Below, piece after piece: positions 10,264 through 21,396 of a DNA stretch of 64,000 nt. The position numbers and the translations under genes were made by a program. A model generated the notes under the pieces. The model did not search any database, was not told the DNA's origin, and saw only the letters and a program-made list of their open reading frames with translations. Location: contig CM073199.1 in assembly GCA_037042915.1 (NCBI GenBank), positions 310,001-374,000 of the forward strand. The letters are read 5' to 3'. The stretch comes from Auricularia sp. M13 (Eukaryota > Basidiomycota > Agaricomycetes > Auriculariales > Auriculariaceae). Each line of letters begins with the position of its first letter. Position 1 is the stretch's first letter.

Positions 10264-12211
10264 TATTCTCAGGATGTTCGGTGCGTCATTTAACTCACTG
10301 AGCTGACGGCTGGGGTTAATAATGTTCGCAGCTGGCCATGGCCGGGCATCCAACGCTCGGCCCTGACTGAAGTCTTGTGCGCAGATGCTGCGTCATCGCT
10401 CTTGGGAATCCTCTTCCCGGCCTCTCGCGCGCTACTACAGTATATCTCGCCTGAGACAGAGACTGAGCCGGCCGTTCTCAACTCCCCTATCCACACTCGA
10501 CCGTCGATCATTCACTCCGCGGCGCCGGGGCACGGCTGCTTGTCATTCCACAGTGCATTTCTGCGACCAACCTCGCACCTCCCGCGCGGCTTCCACTATG
10601 AGGTGCGAGACCGTCGATATTGCTCACCTCAGGCTAAACGCTCAGGCTCGTGCGCAATGCACAAACTTATCACGACCCTACCCGCCTGCCGATTTCTCCG
10701 CGGCTTCCGACGGTGGTCGGCTTCTGCATTCAGCGCGGCCCTGAGCACGCTCGCATGGCTGAGAATCAGGCTCGCATGGCTGAGATTGCATTTTCCGTGG
10801 CGCGATGTTTGCGCCGACGGCATGCGCAGGGTGTGATATCGCCGCTCGGGAGGGGTAGGAAGGGGGAGGAATGTGGCCTCGCGCCCCGCCTTTTCTCAGA
10901 CCGGGTGTGGAACGCGTGCGCCATGTGGCATCCCACTGTAATCTCGGACGCGTTCGTCGGTCGCCATCCCCTCCAGCCTGAGCATTGAATCTCGGACGCC
11001 ATTTCGATACCCTCAGACTCATTATGATTGTCGGCGTCTTGAATAAGATTGCCTTCAGGATCGTCTGATTACTGTATGTATGTCCTGCCGGGGCCGCATC
11101 TGAATCTGAATCTCAGCTTTGGACAGTGTGGTCAGGATCAAGTTAGGAGGGCGTGCGATCGAGATGCAATCTCGTCATTCAGCCACTGGCAGTGGCCACG
11201 TTTTTGCGATTTGCGACGCCCCTGACTCAGATGGTGGGGCGAAGTTTCAAACAGATTGCATTCCATATTTGACATCGGCGCCAACCAATTATCTAGCCCT
11301 GACGCTCTGAAATTCCGGGAAAGGCGTCTCACCGCTGGCATGGCCCCATATCTTGCATTCACGTCCTCGCAGCTTGATCCTTAACCTTCCTTAAGTGAGC
11401 TGAAGCGTCTCGCTCTGGACCGCATCAGGCTGCACTGATCATGAATTGTTCGCAGCCCGTGTTGAAGCTGCCATGCGCTCTCTCTGCGTCGGGAATCGGG
11501 ACTCGGCACAACGCACCTTTGTTCTCAACGCCTCGCATCCGAGATCATGAGACCGGCTTCGCCAGGACAATAAGACAGTCCACGCCAGTTGATTACTTAC
11601 GGTCTTTTTACAGTACTCGGGTCCCGTCCCAGCTGTGTCGAAGCGAGCTGGCGTCTTAAATGTCCACGCTAGAGAGCGCGTACATACAGTAAGTATTCGC
11701 CGGAGTCGAGATCAAGTTGCATACCCATGGCGTTCATTCGTAATTCGAACGCCCCTGACGGTGTGGCAAACTTGTCGCACACATCACATCTTCCTGTCCC
11801 AACTGCTGAGAGAGACTGACAGGCTTGTCATGCCCGGCGCTTTCGTTGCGCTGCTAACAGCCTGAGAGCTTCTTCAAAGCCATCTTCTCGCCATCTGCTG
11901 ATAATGTACTGCGAAGATATATATTCATGTTAAAGCCACCTGCAATCACCTTGCCTGATACTGTACCTTCCGACACCGGAAGCTCTGCAGAGAGGAAACC
12001 TCTGTTGCTAGTAGCATCGCTCCGTAGAAGTCACTGTCACTAGTCTCCGCTACTACGGTGCTCCCCTAAACCGGTACCTGCAGAGCGGATAGGAGCCTCT
12101 GTCACGCCGGCTCCGTGGGGGCCCGAGTCAGACGTCAGCCTCAAATCACCTGTGGTTGAGAAAAATGCGGAGTTTGGAATTCCCGCCCTTCGTGCCACTC
12201 TTCGTTCCACG
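10264..12211. other. No gene recognised
   Basis: Overlapping short frames only. Two copies of a CTCGCATGGCTGAGA-like string near 10751-10785 form a small local duplication. Nothing else is supportable. Confidence 0.4.
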
Positions 12212-13606
12212 ATGGCTGAGCCACCGACTGCAGTGGAACGCTGCACGAACTTCTTGCTTCACGTGATTCTAGATCATCTGGACTTGCCAGACATCCTGCG
12301 CGCTATGCGCGTTAGCAAACTCTGGCAGGAATATGCCCTCAACCATCCGACATACTATGGAAGGCTCGAGTTGACCCCCGCGGACCCGCCAGGGGCGTCA
12401 GAAGCTTTCTTGCTGCGCCTTTCGCGCTCTGCTGGACGGCCGGTCTCTATATTTCTTGCCGCGACCGACCTGCGCCCTTTCATGCCACACATCAGTAACC
12501 ACCTCGCTCACATCCGCTCATTGGTCATGCAACAAAACGGCGAGCTTAGTTTTGAGCCTGTGTTGGAAGCGCTTTGCCAACCGGCTGATCTACTCTCTTA
12601 TCTTGTCCTATTTAATTCCAAGTCCCCGCCTGAGCAGCGCACCCCAATGCTGCCCGTCGACTTTCTTGCGGATTGCGCTCCAGCTCTCAAAAAAGTCCAG
12701 ACTTTTAATGTCGCATTTCCAGATCCGATCCCCCACTGCTTCGGCAAGCTTAGGTCTTTGTCGGTCACCTTCAATCCGATCCACTTGGACCGTCCCTTCC
12801 CCCCGCTCGTCTTACCCAACCCGTTCGAGCGCTGTCCGCTGCTACGCGAGCTTACTCTCGACAGCAAAGTCACACTCGATCATGCGGGATGGAACGCCCG
12901 GCGCGCCTGGACGCGCATGTCGAGATTGAATTTCGGCGGATCGGCTGCCAGGGTGTGGCCTGCTTTCCAGCTTCCCATTGCCGACGTGCCAAGCATCAAT
13001 TTGCTGTTTGCGCCCCGAGAGAGTGCGCTCGCCCTTGCCGACACACTCCCCGGCACATTAGAGGTCATCTTCCCGACCCCTCAGCGCCGCCCACACGCGC
13101 CACCCATCGAGGGCAAGCCGGCCATATTCTACACGGTCGTAATGCGCAGCGTATCGCATCCCGGAGACCGCACGCGCCAGATGAGGCATAATATCTCCTC
13201 GCGCTCATGCATCTCTGCGTTCTCCATGCCGGCTCTGTCAGACCGCGTCGTGCGCCTCACCCTCCCGCTGGCATTTTGGGAGAATTTCGTCAGCCTGCGC
13301 ACGTTCGGGCCGTTCAATGCCCTCGAGGAACTTGTCCTCACTCTCACCGCAGACGTCACATTCCGAATTGCCGACAACGAGGCTGGACTTCCGAAGCTCT
13401 CCTGTCCGCGATTGCAGCGGCTCGTTCTGAGCCTCGGTCCAAAGGTCAAAGACTGGACCGGTGCAATTGACGGCGTTGCGAAGTTTGCGCGCGCGTGTTT
13501 ACCGAGGGCGAGGTTTCCGCTTCGACTCGAGCTGCAGGGCGTCGTCCTTACAGGAACGTATAAGGACTTTCCAAAAACTCTCAACAGCTGCCTTATCCGT
13601 CCGTGA
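12212..13606 (+). CDS. F-box protein, family 1
   Basis: A single exon of 464 codons. I chose ATG 12212 because MAEPPTAVERC aligns with the starts of the paralogues at 15931-17325 (MTEPTPASTVERC) and 61881 (MAEPTATAAERC), although the frame is open further upstream. Residues ~10-55 (FLLHVILDHLDLPDILRAMR, then a tryptophan and a YYGRLEL segment) form an F-box-like motif that should bind Skp1. The rest is a leucine-rich, LRR-like scaffold, with the family markers AFLLRLSRSAGRPVSI, LADTLPGTLEV, DRVVRLTLPL and GPFNALEELVLTL. The product is probably a substrate receptor of an SCF ubiquitin ligase. It is intact, unlike its neighbour at 14340. Confidence 0.85.
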   Translation: MAEPPTAVERCTNFLLHVILDHLDLPDILRAMRVSKLWQEYALNHPTYYGRLELTPADPPGASEAFLLRLSRSAGRPVSIFLAATDLRPFMPHISNHLAHIRSLVMQQNGELSFEPVLEALCQPADLLSYLVLFNSKSPPEQRTPMLPVDFLADCAPALKKVQTFNVAFPDPIPHCFGKLRSLSVTFNPIHLDRPFPPLVLPNPFERCPLLRELTLDSKVTLDHAGWNARRAWTRMSRLNFGGSAARVWPAFQLPIADVPSINLLFAPRESALALADTLPGTLEVIFPTPQRRPHAPPIEGKPAIFYTVVMRSVSHPGDRTRQMRHNISSRSCISAFSMPALSDRVVRLTLPLAFWENFVSLRTFGPFNALEELVLTLTADVTFRIADNEAGLPKLSCPRLQRLVLSLGPKVKDWTGAIDGVAKFARACLPRARFPLRLELQGVVLTGTYKDFPKTLNSCLIRP

Positions 13607-13844
13607 CTGTCGACTGCCGATGCAGGGTCTCTTGTCATTTGCACAGCGCGACACATGTTGCTGCCATCTAGTGTTCATCTACCGTGGAACGATATCTCAC
13701 AAATCTCTTGATAACTCCACAATGTAGTCTTTCTTGCGCGAAGAGTGTGTAGTATCGGTATGTATCAGGAGAGAAATTAATGGTATGGCTGATTCCTGTG
13801 TTGAGCGCACGCGGCGGAGTTACGTGTGAGGAATGACGTGTGCC

Positions 13845-14209
13845 CAAGGGGTCTTCACATTTTGCTTCCGGGATATCACGTTGGTTAGTTAGTCCAGCCG
13901 GTGGGCCCCTTACCAAAAGAATATTTGAGCTGAAAATAAGCGAAATTACGACACTTGGAAGTGCAGGCAGGAGCTTGAGATACTCCTGTGAGCAGAAACT
14001 CACTCAGGGACCCAGCCAAGCACCTGAACATTATAGTTTACTGACCTCAGCCTCGGGACTGAGTCCTTCAGGTCCGGATCTGTCAGGATATAGATCCGAA
14101 TATGCCAAATCAGGAAGTCCGGAAGCAAATCAGTTAGTTAGTCCTGGCTCAGAGGGCTTACAAGAAAAAACGACGTAATATCCATAATTTTAAATGTGGT
14201 GACCCCTTG
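13845..14209. mobile_element. hAT-type MITE with 8-bp target duplication
   Basis: A 365-bp element flanked by perfect 8-bp direct repeats CGTGTGCC (13837-13844 and 14210-14217). The termini are inverted: CAAGGGGTCTTCACATTT at the left, and the inverse of CAAGGGGTCACCACATTT at the right, with weaker similarity continuing for about 35 bp. An 8-bp duplication with a CA(A)GGGG-like end is typical of the hAT superfamily. Inside are two copies of GTTAGTTAGTCC (near 13879 and 14131). There is no coding frame. It sits between two F-box genes. Confidence 0.9.
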
Positions 14210-14339
14210 CGTGTGCCCTCATCTACTGAATCAGGCCACATCGATTCCAGCCTCTCGTCCCCGACTTGCAGCGACCGCGTGCGCTCGCGAAATGCTCTTG
14301 ACTCTTTTCGTTTGAAGACGGCGCAATACCAGGGTCAAC

Positions 14340-15632
14340 ATGGTGGTCTGCGATGGCTCCAATATCACTCGTTACTTCATGAACATCCTTCTAACCACGG
14401 TGCTGGACTTTCTGGAGCTCGAGGAACTACTGCTCAGCGCAATGCCGGTCAGTATATACTGGCGCGAGCAGACCATCAAACATCCTACTTACTGGAGGGA
14501 TCTGAGTCTAGACGTAGAAAGACCCCTTCACAGTGCTGCTCGATCTGTTGACCGCTTCCTCTTGCGTCTGTCTCGCACTGGTGATAGACCCGTTCATGTC
14601 TCCGCTACATGGGACGATCTGGGCAGCATCATTTGGCCGATCTCGCAGCATCTGTACCACTTGGCGAGTCTCTATCTCCATGCGCACCTGTCATCTGCCG
14701 CTGTCGCTCTGGACGCTCTGTGCTCCTCCGGCGCACCGTTACTTTTTGTATTTACGACTGCCCGATACCGGCCGAGGTCCGACGCCTACCCAGCCTATCG
14801 CAGCATTTTGCCTGCTTATCCAAGCTCGCTCTGGGGAACTTTGTGATACTCGATGACCCGTCATTCCGTGAGGCCGCGACATGGACGCAATTGGACGAGG
14901 TCAAGCGCAGGAGTTCTCCCGCGCTCTGGGATAGCAGGAATGCGGCCATCCCGATGAGCCAGATTCGCCATGTTCGCGCTTACTGTACGACGGGCGCCGA
15001 GGTGTTCGAGCTGGCGGACACGATCCCCGGGCCATTGGCTGTGGCTGTCTCGTACCGTTATCTGATGCCTCGCCGCGTCGAAGTGTCGGACGACTACAAC
15101 GCCATTGGCATATGTATGTCCACCTTGGACGACCCCATGCACCGCGAGCGATGGGTTGAAACCTATATCCCCAGCGCCACGCCTGCACAACCCGGAGTTT
15201 TGCCAAATGGCGCAATCTTCGCATTCCAGTACGAACCGAGCCTCACGGAGCGTATCGTCCGACTCACAATTCCAATGGAAGAATGGGCAAGTCTTGTCGG
15301 TGGCGCGTACTTTATGAGCTTTCCAGCCCTGCAAACTCTGGTCGTGCTCTTGACAGAGACACTCAGTCGCACGGCATGGCACGTGCCTGCAGTGGCGGCA
15401 AAGCTGTCGTGTCCGTCCATCACGATGCTCATCCTGCGGAGAATCGAGTGGAAAAGCCGACCGCGCGTTGAATTCTCAGGTTGCTGCTTTCGCAACCATG
15501 GCTTTGCCGGATGCACGCTTTCCGCTGGTTTTGGAGTGTAACGAGGTTGCTGTGGTCAGAGAAACGGAGGGCGTTCGTGGCATCTTCTCCCACATCATAT
15601 GCACTCAAGCGGACTTGCAGGACCATGTATAA
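14340..15632 (+). pseudogene. F-box protein, family 1, broken copy
   Basis: It follows the layout of the family 1 genes: an F-box-like start from ATG 14340 (MNILLTTVLDFLELEELLLSAM...HPTYWRDLSL), then RFLLRLSRTGDRPVHVSA, then FELADTIPGPLAVAV, ERIVRLTIPMEEWASLVGG, AAKLSCPSITMLIL, and at the end ALPDARFPLVLE. These blocks lie in three frames. A shift is needed near 14740-14800 and a second one near 15470, and neither position offers a normal-sized GT-AG intron. It therefore reads as a decayed host gene. The 3' end (TAA 15630-15632) is the stop of the last frame that still matches the family. Confidence 0.7.
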
Positions 15633-15930
15633 GTCTACGTGCTGTAAATTGGTGAGGCATACTTGATTAGTACATCTCAGCGACAAATACAGCATGCCTT
15701 CATTTCGTTTCTACTATCTCCGGGTTCGCTACGACGCGAAGCGCATAGCGTTCTTGTTGTCAAAGTGAAGGAGCTGGTGCCGCGGTGGATACATATCTCG
15801 GCGTAGAGGAAGTCTTTTTACTTGAGGAATTAGTACTAATGCATAGCGGCGCCTGCAAATCACGCTGCCTCACGGGGGTCAAAGACGAATGGGTCTTTCC
15901 AGACGAATCAGATGCTAAAACCGCGGATCA

Positions 15931-17325
15931 TCATTCGTCTTCGATGATGAACGCAGTCGTCGAGTGTGGTCCTGCAGAATCGCTCGTCATCCCTGTCAGC
16001 TTGAAATCAATCCCTTCCAACTTGAGGCGCAGCGGAAACCGCGCTGCAGGTAGCGCGGCGAGCGCAAAGTCCGTCAGAGCGCCGAGATCCACCTCCCGCT
16101 CCTGGCCAAACAGGACAAGTCGTTGCAGATTTGGACACGACAGCTTCGAGGGTGCAGCACTCGGAAATTCGACGTCAATGTGAAGTGTGATGACGAGTTC
16201 CTCGAGCGCGTTGAATGGCCCGAACGACGGCAAAGCGACGAACTCCTCCCAGACGAAGAGCACGAGACCGAGGCGGACGACCCGGTCTGCCAGCGCCGGT
16301 ATGGAGAATGCGCGAATATCTCCGTGCTCGTTGAGGGCGCCCTCAAACTCGCGGGAGCGCTCGTCCAGCGGGTGCGAATGGCTGCGCATGATGACGGTGA
16401 AAAAGACGAAGTGAGCGACGCCGGTATGCGGATACTTGTAGCGCAATGGCGGTGGCATCGGGAAGTCAACGTCCAGCGTTCCAGGGAGCATATCGGCCAG
16501 TGCCAGTAGACCTTCGACGGTCCCGGCGACTACATTGACCTTGCGAACCGCGGCGAGGGGGAGCCCGAGGGTGGACCAGGTCCGCGATATATTGTCCGCG
16601 TGGAAGGTCACTGCCGACAGACGCTCCCAGCTACATTGATCATGACGCGCCTCCTCAGCAATGGAGACGTTTTGGCTGAGGACAAGCTCTCGAAGGTTCG
16701 GGCAGCGGTCGAACGGACTGGGCAACTCGCGAACAAGGTCGAAGTCAAGGTTGCGGAATATGAGCGTTTTGACGTTGTGAAAGCAGTGCGGCATCTCGTT
16801 GGGCAAGGACATGTTGCACAAAGCCACCGTCTCGAGCTCGGGCGCGCGACCTGCCAGTAGATTGGGCGGCACTTCCGATGCAACCTCCACTGATTCTGGC
16901 ATTTTCAAGGCAAGACTGCTGAGAATGTCGGCGGGTCCGCAGAGGGCTTCAAAGACAGGCGCGAGAGGGTGGTCTGCGGCTTGCTGCAACGTCATATGCT
17001 GAATGTGGGCGAGATGCTCCGCTATCGCCGGCATGATGGGACGCAGGTCGTCCAGCTCTACACGGATAGAGATGGGCCTCCCAGCCGAGCGGGATAAGCG
17101 TAGCAAGAAGAGGTCGGAAGACCCAGAACCTGGCGGGCCCCCTCGCCCGCGCTCGAACAGAATCAGCTGCCCGTAGTATGCGGGGTGGTTGATGATATGC
17201 TCGCGCCACAGCCGACTGACGCCCATAGCCTGGAAGAAGTCCGGAAGCATCATGTGGCCTACAATTTCGTCCAGCAGGATGCTGGTGCAGCGCTCAACAG
17301 TAGATGCAGGCGTTGGCTCCGTCAT
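15931..17325 (-). CDS. F-box protein, family 1
   Basis: A single exon of 464 codons, the same length as the gene at 12212. Start ATG 17325 (MTEPTPASTVERC) was chosen by alignment with its paralogues; the open frame extends 38 codons further upstream. The F-box-like segment (ILLDEIVGHMMLPDFFQAM...HPAYYGQLIL) is followed by a leucine-rich C-terminal body with the same markers: FLLRLSRSAGRPISI, LADMLPGTLDVDF, DRVVRLGLVL, GPFNALEELVITL and ARFPLRLKLEG. It is probably an SCF substrate adaptor. It is the inverted neighbour of the broken copy at 14340. Confidence 0.85.
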   Translation of the reverse strand: MTEPTPASTVERCTSILLDEIVGHMMLPDFFQAMGVSRLWREHIINHPAYYGQLILFERGRGGPPGSGSSDLFLLRLSRSAGRPISIRVELDDLRPIMPAIAEHLAHIQHMTLQQAADHPLAPVFEALCGPADILSSLALKMPESVEVASEVPPNLLAGRAPELETVALCNMSLPNEMPHCFHNVKTLIFRNLDFDLVRELPSPFDRCPNLRELVLSQNVSIAEEARHDQCSWERLSAVTFHADNISRTWSTLGLPLAAVRKVNVVAGTVEGLLALADMLPGTLDVDFPMPPPLRYKYPHTGVAHFVFFTVIMRSHSHPLDERSREFEGALNEHGDIRAFSIPALADRVVRLGLVLFVWEEFVALPSFGPFNALEELVITLHIDVEFPSAAPSKLSCPNLQRLVLFGQEREVDLGALTDFALAALPAARFPLRLKLEGIDFKLTGMTSDSAGPHSTTAFIIEDE

Positions 17326-17402
17326 CGCGGGATCAGAGTGAGGAACGGCGGTTCCAAGTCCGCTCAGGCTTCCCCAGATAGGCTGCCCTAGACTCGGGTA
17401 TT

Positions 17403-17437
17403 GAGGATGTGCAAAAATATCATTTGTGCACGTCCTC
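17403..17437. repeat. Inverted repeat (hairpin)
   Basis: GAGGATGTGCAAAAA and TTTGTGCACGTCCTC form near-perfect arms around a short loop, directly upstream of the F-box gene at 15931-17325. It could be a regulatory hairpin or a footprint of a mobile element; nothing decides between them. Confidence 0.5.
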
Positions 17438-17463
17438 AACTAAAAGATATTTGTCGCCAGTTT

Positions 17464-17511
17464 TTGCACCTTGGATAGAGATTATCCTTGCACCTTGGAT
17501 AGAGATTATCC
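17464..17511. repeat. 24-bp tandem duplication, two identical copies
   Basis: The unit starting TTGCACCTTGGATAGAGA and ending TTATCC occurs twice in a row without a mismatch. It lies upstream of the F-box gene on the minus strand. It is a recent local duplication with no known function. Confidence 0.85.
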
Positions 17512-17569
17512 TTCTAATAGCGATGGGTCTTGACACTGTATTTCTACGAGTAGCTACGAGTCCCCGATC

Positions 17570-17740
17570 TCAGGCAACGAGAAGAGCGTAAACTACGTAC
17601 AGCCAGAGGAAGACGCTGTCCCTGGACATCTCGACGGCGTGATACAGCATCAGCTCGTCGCCATTGGTCGTCTTGCCGGCTGCGAGCACGGGGTACCGTG
17701 TGGATCTTTGCTTCTTGGACTCCTCCCAGATTAATACGAG
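17570..17740 (-). pseudogene. HAD-type phosphatase, C-terminal fragment
   Basis: On the minus strand one frame reads YPVLAAGKTTNGDELMLYHA and then VEMSRDSVFLWL before a stop at 17570-17572. This matches the C-terminal motif of the phosphatase family seen at 4171-5249, where the order is MPVLxAG, a TxxxG stretch, then a Trp/Leu-rich strand. Upstream up to about 18090 only degenerate frames remain. It is probably a relic of a second family member. The match is short, so the call is tentative. Confidence 0.4.
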
Positions 17741-18121
17741 TTATGTGGCCGCATCGACGAGCAATGCGACAGTTCCGACGAAAGAGCCATACCGATCTTG
17801 TCGCAATGAGAACCCGGACAAAGACTCGCAGCACCTTGTACTGCGCAAGGGCCGTCATCCGATCATCAGTGTAGACTCTGTAAAGAGGGCGCGGACATGC
17901 TGCTCGAAGCGCGACTTCCGTAGTATCCACCAAGAATGGCAGGTCCACCCCTATAATCTGAGAACAAACAGCTTTGAATATGAGCAGCAAGGCTCGCGCC
18001 GAGGCCTGCAATCCTTTGTGGACCAAGCCAGACCGAAGCGGGCGGAACAAACACGCATGCACTGCCACCTTTCTGCCGGTCCGATGTACCGGTAATTTCC
18101 GACCATGCTTTGTCTTTCGCC

Positions 18122-19703
18122 ATGACGGCTAGCGCTGACGGTACAATTGCCCGCGACGCAGCTGCCGACGACGCTTTGTCGCCTGGAATAACACGGCGTT
18201 CATTCATTCAAGAACTACCGCCGGAGCTACTTTGCTACATTTTCACCTTCATCGAGGAGTACTCCGACCTGATTACCAGCACCCACGTATGCAAGCACTG
18301 GCGCAAACTCTCCGTAGCGTATCCGGGGACGATTTGGGCGGATGTGCGGTCGAGCAAGGCTGTTTCGGGTGTCCTTGCTCAAGTACTGGCGAGGACGCAA
18401 GACGCGCCAGCGCGCGTCTCCGTGCTCGTGCGCACGTCAAACGCTGTGGAAGTGGCCGACGCGCTCTCCGCCCACATAAGCCATATTCAGCGGCTCAGCA
18501 TCCAAATCGACCAAGAGTTGGAACTTCAGCTGGCCAAGAGGCTAGCCGAGGCACTGTCTCTACGAGCGCCCATACTCCAACACCTCGTTATAATGGACAT
18601 CTATCGTGCGATTCCGATGGTAAGTCAGTAAAAATATTTACAAGGAAGTTATATCCTGATGTGCCGAATCGAAGGGATTCGATGCGCTGGAATCACCATC
18701 TCGCATGCACGCGTTGCTTGGTGGCGAAGCGCCACGCTTGACCTGCGCTAAGCTCTACTGCATTCCGAGCCACTACGTCTCCCTGCCAGCGTTCTCTAAC
18801 GTGCGCCACGTCATGTACGCCCCCGTCGGGAATCACCTCCGTCCGCGCGAGCTAAATGCTGTATTGCGCTTCGGCCCATTCGACACGCTGGAAATGCTCG
18901 CGCTCGAAATCAAACTCTGGGCGGCTCTTCCAGCCTTCCGCGAACGACTGCCTCCTAGTCTCAAGGCGCTCTCTGTGGCGATGGAGGAGGCGTGCTTCAA
19001 CGCCGCAGAGTTCCTGCACGCACTCGACGGGCACCGCGATGTGCCGCACGTGCGCATCGCCTACACCAGCGGCTGTAATCGGGACGTAGCAGCGGCGCTG
19101 CTCGACTACTTTCTGCCCTCTGCGGGACACGTAGTCGACCTAACCATCGACTCGTCTACCTCCGATCTCGCGCTCTTCGAAGCCACAACTGCGAAAGGGA
19201 AGGTGCGCGAGCTATACGACGTCCCCGCCATACTGCCCGAGAATGCCTTCTCGCACCTCACACGGCTCTCCATCAGCGAGTGGGAATGGACGGGTATAGA
19301 CCCCTTTCCCTCGGCGCCGGTGCTCACGCACCTAATGGTCCGCCTGGTCGCGCCGCTCTTCATGGACCTCTCCACCCACCGCAGCGTATTCCTCTCTGGC
19401 GAGGGCGGGGTCCTGTGCGCGCCGCGGCTGCACACTCTCGGCATCTCGACGCGACAGCGCGGCGACCCCGCACTGCTCGGCCTCAGGCCCGCTCTGGCGC
19501 CTGGGATGATCGCCGAGTTTATCTGCGAGAAAATCGTGTTCGACGGCGAGAAGGTCCCCGTGCTTTTCCTCAACGGCGTGCGGCTCATCGAGAACATCGT
19601 CGACGAGGTTATCGAGTTGCTGGACCTGGTCGAGGAGGTGACGTGCGGACCTGGGCACGTGCATTCGCGGACAGAGCTTGAGGATGTCATTGTATGGGAG
19701 TGA
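18122..19703 (+). CDS. F-box protein, family 2
   Basis: Two exons, 18122-18619 and 18675-19703, are joined across a 55-bp intron (GTAAGT...GAAG, phase 0) to give 508 residues. Start ATG 18122 (MTASADGT). A classical F-box lies at residues ~25-75 (FIQELPPELLCYIFTFIEEY...HVCKHWRKLS). It is followed by leucine-rich repeats and a conserved C-terminal block shared with the genes at 21397 and 24990: VRLVAPLFMDL, LCAPRLHTLGISTRQRGDP, then CGPGH near the end. It is probably an SCF-type substrate receptor. Divergence from family 1 is large, so the two families are old. Confidence 0.88.
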
Positions 19704-19929
19704 TCGTAGACTCGGAAATCGGGGTTCTGTGCTATCATTTTGTCGTGCTCTTCCATCTGCACATCAATCCTACAGTAATTCTCGCCTTGAGATTGCAAGC
19801 TAAAGCCTGAACCTCTCTTCTGACACGAGTACATGTAATTATACATCCCAAGAAATAAGATATAAGGTAGAGTATGGTACAAATAATGTGATCGTAAATA
19901 AGCAGCTAGTCACGCAGGAGTAATACACG

Positions 19930-21116
19930 TCATACACTATCGCGATACGTGGAAGTCGACGCGCCTCGGCCTCGTCTCAGCTCCGCGAGCAGCACCGGGT
20001 TCAGTCCTCCGTCTGGGCTCAGCGTGAGCGCGGTGGATTCTGGCTGTTTGGACCTCGGATAAAGCGAGGTCAGAGACGCTGACGCGGCGTGCATTGCGCT
20101 GGGGCTGAGCATGATATCCGGAGGCGAGGCGTCCGCTCTCCCGAGCGCGCAACGTAGTACGATGAGCATAGGGGCAATGCTCTGATATACGTGTGAGCAC
20201 AACGATTCAGGAGAGTTTGATTGATTGGAGTTTGCGCACCATCAGTCCCGCAAAGAGCGGGAGGCTCACGGCAATCGTGTTATTTCCAGCGACAGCGGCC
20301 AGCACGAAAGTGGCGAGGACAGCCGCCGTGTGCAATATCCCACTGTCAACCAGCGTCGCAACGGGGCGCAGCCGGCGCCACAGCATCCGTCCACCAACCA
20401 AGAGAGTCAGTGCGAGGCTGAGCGTCGAAATTGCGACCGTAGCTGGGGTGCGGCTACAGATTTCGCTAAGCCGGAGGGCAGACAATACTAGAGTCAATGA
20501 GCGCTCTGTCGGCTTGTTGCCTGCAGCTATGTGCCTACCAATGGAGGCGATGAACAATAAGACCGGAAGGACCAATATGAGTTTGCGGTTCTCCCAGACG
20601 ACAAGACAGCGCCACATCTGCAGGAGCCCGGCTCAGCCGGGCACATAAATTTAACTGAAGCGCTGTCGGGGACGCACCATGAGGCTTTGTGACAGGAATA
20701 TAGTGGCTAGGAGCGACGCGTTTCGGGTGGTGTGGTACCAATCTGAGCTGTTTGGGCCTAGAAACCGCCATGGCGGCGTGTCGGGGTGAATAAAGTAACG
20801 CCTTATTGCTAGCTACTTAGCCTGAGCACAATATTGCACAAGGAGCAAGCGACGTTTGTGCGCACCCATTCAGTGATCCAAAATATTGAAGTCGAAGCAA
20901 GTAGGGCGAGCGTGAAGATGGAAAGTCCGAGGTTTCGGGTACGGCTCAGGAAGAAGTAAAGGCATGCAGAAATCAGAGCGAGGAATACGCCTGTTATCGT
21001 GAGGATCGGTGGTGTGGGCGAGAAGGAGCCGTACCATACGCCAGCGACGCCAGCATCGCTCCAGCGAACGCAGGACCTTGGAAAACCTGCGATCCCGGGG
21101 ATACAGAGGCAGACAT
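19930..21116 (-). CDS. Polytopic membrane protein of a basidiomycete family of unknown function
   Basis: A multi-exon gene with several hydrophobic segments. Exon 1 starts at ATG 21116 (MSASVSPGSQVFQGPAFAG) and is spliced to VFLALISACLYFFLSRTRN and STSIFWITEWVRT. An exon ending LATIFLSQSLM is followed by MWRCLVVWENRKLILVLPVL, where a YRC(W/Y)VVW-like motif is typical of this family. Two more TM segments come next, then intron GTGCGC...ATCAG, then the tail SIAPMLIVLRCALGRADA. About seven membrane spans and a hydrophilic tail are expected. The function of the family is not known to me. It is transcribed divergently from the F-box gene at 21397, with ~280 bp between the starts. Confidence 0.7.
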
Positions 21117-21396
21117 GAGGACAACGCGTGCCCGGACGTTTGTGCTGCGTATCCAGTATATGTAGTCATGCGTCGTGGCACCGGCGTGAATGCAGTGCAG
21201 CCACAAACATTGCACTGGATTAGGCTCATCGGCCCGTGATAAAAAAGGCAGTGTGACTTGGTTTGCATCTGGATTCCGTCGTTGGAGAAAAGGAAAACAA
21301 GAAAAGATGGGAAGACCAGCGGTATCATCGGCATTCTCCGCGGCTTTGCTCACGACGTTCACCAGCCTCCGTCTAGCTCTTGCTACTACCACGCGA

